The notes beneath the pieces are model-generated. The model was not told where the DNA came from. It made no database searches and saw only the letters and a list, made by a program, of their open reading frames with translations. Of a stretch of 13,883 nucleotides of DNA, positions 1-5,457 are shown piece by piece (positions within the stretch are counted from its first letter, which is position 1; each line of letters opens with the position of its first letter). The stretch comes from JBCCFX01 sp039029515 (GTDB taxonomy: Bacteria > Planctomycetota > Phycisphaerae > Phycisphaerales > SM1A02). The DNA lies in contig JBCCFX010000098.1 in assembly GCA_039029515.1 (NCBI GenBank), positions 1 through 13,883 on the forward strand, given 5' to 3'. Position numbers and translations under genes: made by a program.

Positions 1-719
1 ACGAAGCACGAGCGATGGCAAGCGAGTTGATTCATCACTTTGATGTCACCGCACCGACCTCGCCTCGCGAACAATTGGCGTTGGCGCATGCGTATTACGT
101 GCGCGGGAACGCGTATCGTCGACTCATTCAGGTTGAGCCGGAACACAGCGACAGCGCAGCCGTTGCTGGCGAGACCGACCTTCAGGAATCCAAGCGGCTG
201 TACGAAGCACTTGCCGACACCGTTGGTGTGGACGCCTATCGTGGCGTTGCGTCGACGTGCTACGGTGGTCTGCTCGAACTTGCCGTCGAGCGCGGTGAGC
301 GAACCGCACGATCAGTCATCGAGGAACTCATGGCAGGACTCGACGATGTCGTCGATGCCCCGAGTTACCCGAAGGGTGATCAGCTTGAGAGTCTCGGATG
401 GTGGTGCATCTTCGGCTGCAATATCGCGCAGCGTCATCTGATGCACGACAATGACTTCTTCCAGATGATGGCCACGTTTACCGGGAAGGCGAGCGACATT
501 GCGCAGCGCACCGGCAACTGGGCGCTGCTCGAACGCGTCTGGTCGAAGGAATACGACCGCCGGAAGCGGTTGGAGGAATTCGGCGGCATTCCGCTGTCCG
601 AATGGCCCATCGACAGCGAGGACGTTCACGCGATCCTCGGCGTCGTCTCGCGTTTCCCCCGTTTCCGAGACTGTGGCTGGAAGATTCTCCAGACTGGTCG
701 ATTCATCAGCAAGAACTAG
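1..719 (+). CDS. Hypothetical alpha-helical protein, possibly open at 5' end
   Basis: I do not recognise this protein. The first ATG lies at 15, giving 234 residues, but the frame stays open upstream to the window edge (codons gaa, gca, cga, gcg precede the ATG) and no ribosome binding site is visible, so the true start may lie outside. The sequence is rich in predicted helices. Residues 23-40 (LALAHAYYVRGNAYRRL) and 55-67 look like TPR-type helical pairs, and a middle part carries several Trp and Cys residues (around GWWCIFGCN, residues 126-134). No signal peptide, membrane segment or catalytic motif is visible, so it is probably cytoplasmic. It ends 13 bases before the next gene, whose ribosome binding site overlaps the end of this gene, suggesting co-transcription. 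It may be the C-terminal part of a larger TPR-type protein; this is inference. Confidence 0.6.
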   Translation, partial: EARAMASELIHHFDVTAPTSPREQLALAHAYYVRGNAYRRLIQVEPEHSDSAAVAGETDLQESKRLYEALADTVGVDAYRGVASTCYGGLLELAVERGERTARSVIEELMAGLDDVVDAPSYPKGDQLESLGWWCIFGCNIAQRHLMHDNDFFQMMATFTGKASDIAQRTGNWALLERVWSKEYDRRKRLEEFGGIPLSEWPIDSEDVHAILGVVSRFPRFRDCGWKILQTGRFISKN

Positions 720-724
720 GGAGG
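719..724 (+). promoter_or_regulatory. Strong Shine-Dalgarno fixing the start at 733
   Basis: GGGAGG lies 8 bases before ATG 733 and begins in the last base of the upstream stop codon. It supports 733 as the start, rather than any codon further upstream in the same open frame, because the frame between 499 and 733 is a shadow of the preceding gene. Confidence 0.75.
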
Positions 725-732
725 TTGCTTCG

Positions 733-1194
733 ATGCAACGACACCTTTCAACCTGGTCACTCCTTCTTGCGTTTGTCGCGTGTTGTACGTTCACCGCGAC
801 AGCGCAGGCCGGCGAAGAACCGCCGATCGATCTCGAAGGACATTGGCCGATCATCGAACTGCCGCATTGGCCGATTATTCATGGTCTGCCCGATGATCCG
901 CGTACCAACGAGGATGATGACGACGAAAACGCGACCGCGCAACGTCACTCCATCTACAAGAGCATCTTCGTGGAATGGATCACCGATATCGAAACGCCCG
1001 ACAAGATGGGCATCGATATTGATGGTATCCCGCCGGGCATCGGTGACTTCGGAGACATCTCCGATAGCATCTCGGGAGATGATTCATCACGAATTGTGAT
1101 CTCGTCCGGCGGCGCGATTCCCGCGCCAGGTGGTCTCGGACTCATCGCGCTTGCGACCGCCGCATGCGGTGGGCGACGTCGACGACGTCACTGA
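733..1194 (+). CDS. Secreted protein with PAPG...polyarginine C-terminal sorting-type tail
   Basis: This 153-residue exported protein has no recognised enzyme domain. Residues 1-26 form a signal peptide (hydrophobic LLLAFVACCTF core, likely cleavage after AQA at 26). A repeat HWPII occurs at residues 37-41 and 45-49. An acidic stretch (EDDDDEN, about 59-65) follows, then a region rich in Asp, Gly and Ile (about 90-125). The last 25 residues hold IPAPGG, a hydrophobic stretch of about a dozen residues, then GGRRRRRH. This tripartite end resembles PEP-CTERM-like sorting tails, and the PAPG plus polyarginine form is common in Phycisphaerae secreted proteins. Inference: the tail is a membrane anchor or sorting signal processed by an exosortase-like or rhombosortase-like enzyme. 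It is the last gene before a terminator. A lipoprotein reading (FVAC) is possible but the lipobox is poor. Confidence 0.75.
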   Translation: MQRHLSTWSLLLAFVACCTFTATAQAGEEPPIDLEGHWPIIELPHWPIIHGLPDDPRTNEDDDDENATAQRHSIYKSIFVEWITDIETPDKMGIDIDGIPPGIGDFGDISDSISGDDSSRIVISSGGAIPAPGGLGLIALATAACGGRRRRRH

Positions 1195-1220
1195 CCGTCT
1201 CGAACGCCTATTGAGCATTC

Positions 1221-1256
1221 AGCGGGTCACGCACAGCGTGGCCCGCTTTTTCGTTT
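1221..1256 (+). terminator. Rho-independent terminator
   Basis: A 12-bp stem (AGCGGGTCACGC, 1221-1232, paired with GCGTGGCCCGCT, 1236-1247; one T-G wobble) has a 3-base loop ACA and is followed by TTTTTCGTTTT. It ends the plus-strand unit before the convergent gene that stops at 1280. On the minus strand the hairpin is not followed by a T-run, so it probably acts in one direction. Confidence 0.9.
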
Positions 1257-1279
1257 TGGCCGGCGCTGTCTTTGGAATG

Positions 1280-2314
1280 CTACGCGGCGCGACGAGCATC
1301 GGTCGATGACGCAATCGCGTGACCGAGATCTTCAGGCGTAAACCACTGCTCGGTGACGCCAGACGAGATGGTCTCAGTCGTCACACCATCCGTCGGTATG
1401 ACGCCGATCACACATCCATCATCGGTACAGAGCTTCGTGCATGCGTCCCGGACTTCTGCGACGACTGAGGGCGTCACGACAACCAGCGTATCTCGACGAA
1501 CGTAATCGGGGACACTGTCGATCAGCGAAGCCAGCGTGTTGGTTTCGCAATCGTCGATGGTTACATCACATGCCGGGAGGTTCATCACCGTCCGGATACC
1601 GAGTCGCGAATCGCCCGGCGTCATCAGGATGTTGCCGCTGCGAATGAACGCACCGTTGGCGGCCGTCGAGACGTTGAGCTTCGTACTGGCCGCAAGTGAT
1701 GTCGCGACCGCCTCACCGATGGGACCGGCGGTCGGCATGGCGATCAGCATCGGTGCATTGATGGCAGCACTGAGATTTTCGAGCATCGAGCGAACAATCG
1801 GGCCGTCGGTCGGGCCAGCGCCGACGATGATCAGGCGAATGCGTCGATCGCGGGCAAGGTCGTTCGCGGTGTGAGTGGATGATGACACGTTCGGTGCGGC
1901 GGTTTCATCTGATGAGGGCAGTGCGACGGGAATGGAGCGCATCACCGAGTCAAGACACTCGATGACATCGGGTTGATCGCTCTCGGTGGGTACGATTCGG
2001 CAGTCGATTGCGTGGTGCACCATGCGCTGTGCGCACCGTGCCACCGTTGTGGCACATGGCGAACTGAGCAGTGTCAGCCGGACTGGTCCGGTCGCCGTGT
2101 CGCACGCCGCAATCACGCCATCGAGATCGGCGTCGCCGAGCGTCGCATCCGCGAAGATCGTGGTCGGTCGCTCGTCGGTGAGTGCCTCGGCAATGGCATC
2201 GAGGGTCGTGACGATCTGAACGTCTTCGATGCCGTTCTTGCGAGCGAGCTTTGCGAGATGCTCTGACCGCCAGAGTTGATGATCCAGGATCAGCAGACGG
2301 TGATCGGCGGTCAT
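1280..2314 (-). CDS. CheB-like two-domain protein lacking the catalytic triad
   Basis: The 344-residue protein matches the two-domain layout and length of chemotaxis methylesterase CheB (about 350 residues). Residues 5-125 look like a receiver domain (RLLILDH with D11, FAD56 at the phospho-acceptor position, SS84-85 at the switch position), but the usual Lys-Pro is VP at 108-109. Residues 126-157 are a linker. Residues 158-340 follow the methylesterase fold: RLIIVGAG (160-167), MLIAMP (189-194), NILMTPGD (228-235), TLVVVT (276-281), CVIGVIPTD (301-309) and FTPEDL (325-330). The catalytic Ser of GASTGG is Gly167, the His of QHMP is Ala192, and the Asp of the GMGxDG loop falls at about Ala286, so hydrolysis is unlikely. 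The start at 2314 is chosen because GAGG lies 7 bases upstream; the frame is open further upstream but there it only shadows the divergent gene. No chemotaxis gene lies nearby. It is probably a regulatory or scaffold pseudoenzyme (inference). Confidence 0.7.
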   Translation of the reverse strand: MTADHRLLILDHQLWRSEHLAKLARKNGIEDVQIVTTLDAIAEALTDERPTTIFADATLGDADLDGVIAACDTATGPVRLTLLSSPCATTVARCAQRMVHHAIDCRIVPTESDQPDVIECLDSVMRSIPVALPSSDETAAPNVSSSTHTANDLARDRRIRLIIVGAGPTDGPIVRSMLENLSAAINAPMLIAMPTAGPIGEAVATSLAASTKLNVSTAANGAFIRSGNILMTPGDSRLGIRTVMNLPACDVTIDDCETNTLASLIDSVPDYVRRDTLVVVTPSVVAEVRDACTKLCTDDGCVIGVIPTDGVTTETISSGVTEQWFTPEDLGHAIASSTDARRAA

Positions 2315-2321
2315 AGCGAAG

Positions 2322-2325
2322 CCTC
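2322..2325 (-). promoter_or_regulatory. Ribosome binding site for the CheB-like gene
   Basis: GAGG on the minus strand lies 7 bases before ATG 2314. It decides the start, since the frame remains open for a further 203 codons upstream. Confidence 0.6.
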
Positions 2326-2354
2326 GATGTGAGCGTGAGGACGGGAAATCGCCG

Positions 2355-2374
2355 CCGGCAGACGATGCTGCCGG
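2355..2374. repeat. 7-bp perfect inverted repeat upstream of the CheB-like gene
   Basis: CCGGCAG (2355-2361), a 6-base spacer ACGATG, then CTGCCGG (2368-2374). It sits 40 bases upstream of the minus-strand start, where it could be a leader hairpin or an operator. There is no T-run on either side, so it is not a normal terminator. No convincing -35/-10 pair was found in the divergent spacer 2315-2573. Confidence 0.4.
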
Positions 2375-2573
2375 GTACAACCGGCTCGATCGGTCCGTGA
2401 GCACGCCGAGTTGAGCGCTGGCCGCAGAATCGGCGGTTCCGGCATGATGCGGCTTGGTGGTCCAGGTGATCCAACGGGTTCCGCTCAATCGCGTTGTCAT
2501 GATGGACGACGATGCACTGTCGGGCGGCAGATCATGGTCCGATAACATAAATGCATCATCAGCGAGATACAGC

Positions 2574-3458
2574 ATGGCCACGACGACGAGCGCACCAACC
2601 GATGGTTCATGGCAACGCACGTTGGCGAGCGTGATGCTTGCGGTTGTGCTCAGTGCTTCCATGGTGCTCAGTGCCCGGGCGCAGGATGAGGTCAACAGCG
2701 GACGCATCAGCCTCGAACTTGGTGCGGACCTGACATCTGCTTCATACTTCCGCGGGTACCGCGACGAGGACAGCGAGCTCATTGTGCAGCCATACGCTGA
2801 AGTGGGCGTGGCAATTCGTGAAGGCATGACGTTTCTGAACGAGCCCGATCTCGATCTGTTCTTCGGCACCTGGAATGCGCTGCACGAAGCGCAGACCGAT
2901 GCAACCGACAACGGGAAAGACATCTGGTACGAAGCGGACTTCTACGGCGGCGCAACGCTGTCGTGGGAAACTGTCGAGCTTGGCGTCACGTACACCGTGT
3001 ACACATATCCAAACAGTGATACGGAGACCGTGCACGAGGTAGCGCTGATCGGGACGTATGACGTCCCGGATGATTCGTGGGTCGATGCCGTGTTCGGTGA
3101 CATCTCGCTCGAGTTGGCGTTGGAGCTGGACAACTCCAACGTGGCCGATGATGAAGCGATCTTCCTCGGTATCAGCGGCGGACCGACGTTTGACCTGAAC
3201 GAGGATGACTGGACGCTGTCATTCCCCTTTGAGGTCGGGTTGAGTCTCGATGACTACTACGTGGACGACAGCGACGACACGTTCGGCTATCTGTCACTCG
3301 GTGCGGTGGTGGAGTTCCCGTTGCACAGCGGTCCGTATGGCGACATCACCATGCGCGCAGGCGTCACCGGCTTGCTGCTGGGCGATGCGACCGAGGTCGA
3401 CAACGGTGATGACGATCTCGATGGCTTTGCCTTCATCGGCGTGAGTGTGGAGTATTAG
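2574..3458 (+). CDS. Outer-membrane beta-barrel protein (Gcw_chp/TIGR02001-like)
   Basis: The 294-residue protein has a signal peptide (about residues 16-36, hydrophobic SVMLAVVLSASMVLSA, likely cleavage after ARA) and a mature part made of alternating, aromatic-rich strands with acidic turns, ending in VSVEY with a terminal aromatic residue as in many outer-membrane barrels. The opening of the mature part (LELGADLTSASYFRGYRDED) resembles the Gcw_chp/TIGR02001 family, whose members start with a similar strand and an RG motif. Acidic loops (VDDSDDTFG, DNGDDDLDG) could bind calcium; this is inference. The start at 2574 gives a clean signal peptide; upstream in-frame ATGs from 2454 add a 40-residue stretch with no export logic. 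Only a weak GAGA precedes the start. It diverges from the CheB-like gene by 259 bases. The function is unknown; pore or surface structural protein are both possible. Confidence 0.7.
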   Translation: MATTTSAPTDGSWQRTLASVMLAVVLSASMVLSARAQDEVNSGRISLELGADLTSASYFRGYRDEDSELIVQPYAEVGVAIREGMTFLNEPDLDLFFGTWNALHEAQTDATDNGKDIWYEADFYGGATLSWETVELGVTYTVYTYPNSDTETVHEVALIGTYDVPDDSWVDAVFGDISLELALELDNSNVADDEAIFLGISGGPTFDLNEDDWTLSFPFEVGLSLDDYYVDDSDDTFGYLSLGAVVEFPLHSGPYGDITMRAGVTGLLLGDATEVDNGDDDLDGFAFIGVSVEY

Positions 3459-3507
3459 GAAGCGACGAGCGAAGAGCGAAGAGGGAAGAGGGAAAAGGGC
3501 AAAGGGA
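3459..3507. repeat. Strand-asymmetric polypurine tract
   Basis: Almost pure A/G on the plus strand, built from degenerate units such as GCGAAGAG, GGGAAGAG and GGGAAAA. It starts immediately after the stop of the barrel gene. It encodes nothing plausible and differs sharply in composition from the surrounding genes. Confidence 0.7.
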
Positions 3508-3550
3508 TGTGCCAGAAGGGATAAGCGATTCGGGATTCGCGAATAGGATT

Positions 3551-3571
3551 CCCACAGCCCACAGCCCACAG
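3551..3571. repeat. Tandem repeat (CCCACAG)x3
   Basis: Three exact head-to-tail copies of CCCACAG. Just upstream is the 10-bp palindrome ATTCGCGAAT (3535-3544). Together with the polypurine tract this makes 3459-3571 a low-complexity spacer between the barrel gene and the efflux operon. Confidence 0.85.
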
Positions 3572-3667
3572 CGAATTCCGCATCCACGTGCCGGTCGTCG
3601 TCGAAAGCTGTTTCGGGGCCGAGAAGGTCGATTTGTCACAAAATTCGATTCTCGGACGTGCATCCTC

Positions 3668-3724
3668 TGAATCCAGATTCCATAGTATGACGAACATCAT
3701 ACTACGGTCCGGCATCTGGATTCA
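3668..3724. promoter_or_regulatory. Nested inverted repeats: likely TetR operator of the efflux operon
   Basis: The inner element is a perfect 8-bp inverted repeat: TAGTATGA (3683-3690), CGAACA spacer, TCATACTA (3697-3704). The outer element has 14-base arms, TGAATCCAGATTCC (3668-3681) and GGCATCTGGATTCA (3711-3724), matching at 13 of 14 positions. The whole ends 3 bases before ATG 3728. TetR-family repressors bind such palindromes, usually at their own promoters, so the local regulator is the natural ligand (inference). The inner left arm contains TAGTAT, a possible -10 box, but no good -35 lies at the right distance. The only Shine-Dalgarno-like bases (GGA, 3718-3720) lie within the right outer arm, so folding of a long transcript could also limit translation. 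Confidence 0.65.
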
Positions 3725-3727
3725 CCC

Positions 3728-4318
3728 ATGCGATATGCACCCGATCACAAGCAGGCGACTCGCGAGCGCATCCTCGAAGCGGCGGGGCGGCTCTTCCGTC
3801 GCGAGGGCTTCGGTGGCAGTGGTATCACCGCGATCATGAAGGAAGCCGGCCTGACGCACGGCGGGTTCTATGCCCACTTCGATGACAAGGAAGAACTGCT
3901 CGCCGCCGCAATTGCGTGGGCGCTCAGCGAAGAGAACTCACATCGATCCGTCGGCCTTGAGCATCTCGGTGGGCTCGAATACGTGATCGCCGTCTGCGAT
4001 CGGTACCTCAGCCTAGAACACCTTGAGGCAATCGAGAACGGTTGTCCGGCACCGGCGTTGATGTCGGAACTCAGCCGGATGGGACATAAACCGCGCGAAG
4101 TGTTTGAAGAAGCGTGCCGTGGATGGCGGGATGAGATCGAGAGTCATCTCGACCCGGATCAGCACGCGGTCGCATTGGGTCTCGTGGCAGCCTGCATGGG
4201 CGGCCTGACCCTAGCGCGGTCAATCAACGACACCCAATTACGCGAGCAGGTGCTGGCGTCTACGCGAACCTTGATCCGGCAGTCACTGGCGGATTCGAAT
4301 GATCGGAGCGCATCATGA
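3728..4318 (+). CDS. TetR/AcrR-family transcriptional repressor
   Basis: The 196-residue protein is of normal family length. Residues 12-57 form the TetR DNA-binding domain: RERILEAAGRLFRREGF helix, ITAIMKEAGLTHGGFY helix-turn-helix, then HFDDKEEL. The C-terminal part (about 60-190) is the all-helical ligand and dimer domain; ENGCPAP (Cys106) is a motif seen in several TetR subgroups. It is first in an operon: its TGA overlaps the ATG of the adaptor gene (ATGA, 4315-4318). By family rule it represses its own operon until an effluxed compound binds, and the nested palindrome directly upstream is the probable operator. The inducer cannot be read from the sequence. The start at 3728 is the first Met before the domain; the ribosome binding site is weak. 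Confidence 0.93.
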   Translation: MRYAPDHKQATRERILEAAGRLFRREGFGGSGITAIMKEAGLTHGGFYAHFDDKEELLAAAIAWALSEENSHRSVGLEHLGGLEYVIAVCDRYLSLEHLEAIENGCPAPALMSELSRMGHKPREVFEEACRGWRDEIESHLDPDQHAVALGLVAACMGGLTLARSINDTQLREQVLASTRTLIRQSLADSNDRSAS

Positions 4319-5454
4319 CCCGGGGAACGGTAATTCGACTCGTAGGCACGGTCGTCATCATTGGCCTCGTCGGCACCGCACTGGGCGCCGTTCGACTGTT
4401 CTCATCGCCGTCGACAACAGACGCGGTTGCATCGGATACCGCAGCGCCGATGGACGTGGAAACGATGACCATCGAGTGGACCGATTCGTTTGAGAGGTCG
4501 CGCATCTACGTCGGGCGAATCGAAGCACATCAGCAGGTCGAATTGGCGTTCGAGCTTGGTGGGCGCATTGCGGCGATCAATGGTGACGACGGCGACACCG
4601 TCAATGCCGGCGACATCATCGCTGTGCTGGATACGTTGCGGCTCGAAGCGCAGCGCGAGCAGTTCGTCGCAGCGATGAACGAAGCGCAGGCAAACGCTGA
4701 TCTCGCGGAATCGACGCTGCAGCGCATTCGCGATGTCTCGAAGCGCGGCGCTGCGAATCCGCAGGAGATCGATGATGCCATGAAAGCGTCTGACGCGGCG
4801 TCGGCACGCCTGAACCGAGCGCGGGCTGACCTGAATGCGATCGATGTGGAGATCGGCAAGAGCACGATCGTTGCTCCGTTTGACGCGGTCATCGCGCGGC
4901 GCGATGCCGACCTCGGTGATGTCGTGCCATCCGGTGCCGCAGTGGTGACGTTGCTGGAACGACAGCGACCAGAGGCGCGGATTGGTCTCGCGGGCGGCGC
5001 AGCCCGAGAAGTGTTGATCGGTGATGAAGTGGATGTCGCCGTGCAGGGCCGAATCGTTCGCGGCACGATCAAGTCATTGCTTCCGACCCGGGAGCGCGGC
5101 ATGCGCACAGTCGAAGCGCGCATCGTGCTCGATACTCAACTGAACGGTATTCGTGTCGGTGACATCGCGGAGCTGTCACTGCGTCGTGTTACCGAGGAGC
5201 GCGGTTTCTGGGTTCCGACGAGCGCGCTGTCTCAGAGTGTGCGCGGATTGTGGGCGATGTACGTCGTCACGCCGGGCGATAGTGCATCGTCGATCGGTAC
5301 GATCGAGCGTCGCGAGGTGGAACTGTTGCACACCGAATCAGAGCGACTTTTTGTGCGTGGTCCGATCGACGAAGGTGATCTGATTGTCGCCGCCGGCCGC
5401 CATCGCCTGGTGCCCGGCCTGACGGTGCGCATCAGCGAACGATCTGGAGACTGA
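4315..5454 (+). CDS. RND efflux periplasmic adaptor subunit (membrane fusion protein)
   Basis: This 379-residue HlyD/AcrA-type adaptor links the inner-membrane pump to an outer-membrane channel. Residues 5-29 are a membrane anchor; there is no lipobox. Residues 72-106 (AFELGGRIAAINGDDGDTV) are the first lipoyl half, 107-180 the alpha-helical hairpin (coiled coil rich in Ala, Glu and Arg), and 181-215 the second lipoyl half (STIVAPFDAVIARR, GDVVPSGA). The beta-barrel domain (about 216-295) and membrane-proximal domain (about 296-379, WVPTSALSQ) follow. It overlaps the repressor gene by 4 bases, and the permease starts 3 bases after its stop, so the three are translationally linked. The short hairpin suits a tripartite RND pump. 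The substrate is unknown. Confidence 0.93.
   Translation: MTRGTVIRLVGTVVIIGLVGTALGAVRLFSSPSTTDAVASDTAAPMDVETMTIEWTDSFERSRIYVGRIEAHQQVELAFELGGRIAAINGDDGDTVNAGDIIAVLDTLRLEAQREQFVAAMNEAQANADLAESTLQRIRDVSKRGAANPQEIDDAMKASDAASARLNRARADLNAIDVEIGKSTIVAPFDAVIARRDADLGDVVPSGAAVVTLLERQRPEARIGLAGGAAREVLIGDEVDVAVQGRIVRGTIKSLLPTRERGMRTVEARIVLDTQLNGIRVGDIAELSLRRVTEERGFWVPTSALSQSVRGLWAMYVVTPGDSASSIGTIERREVELLHTESERLFVRGPIDEGDLIVAAGRHRLVPGLTVRISERSGD
5446..5449 (+). promoter_or_regulatory. Ribosome binding site supporting the GTG start of the permease
   Basis: GGAG lies 8 bases before GTG 5458, within the last codons of the adaptor gene. It favours the GTG over later in-frame ATGs, which would remove the first transmembrane helix. 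Confidence 0.65.
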
Positions 5455-5457
5455 TCC

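Noticed and set aside
2315..2923. N-terminal extension of the CheB-like frame to 2923 (547 residues)
   Set aside because: It lies opposite the signal peptide and barrel start of the plus-strand gene, is Ser/Ala/Arg-rich with no domain, and ATG 2314 has a good ribosome binding site and starts the receiver-like domain.
3551..3571. CRISPR-like array
   Set aside because: Three contiguous 7-bp units without spacers; a simple tandem repeat.
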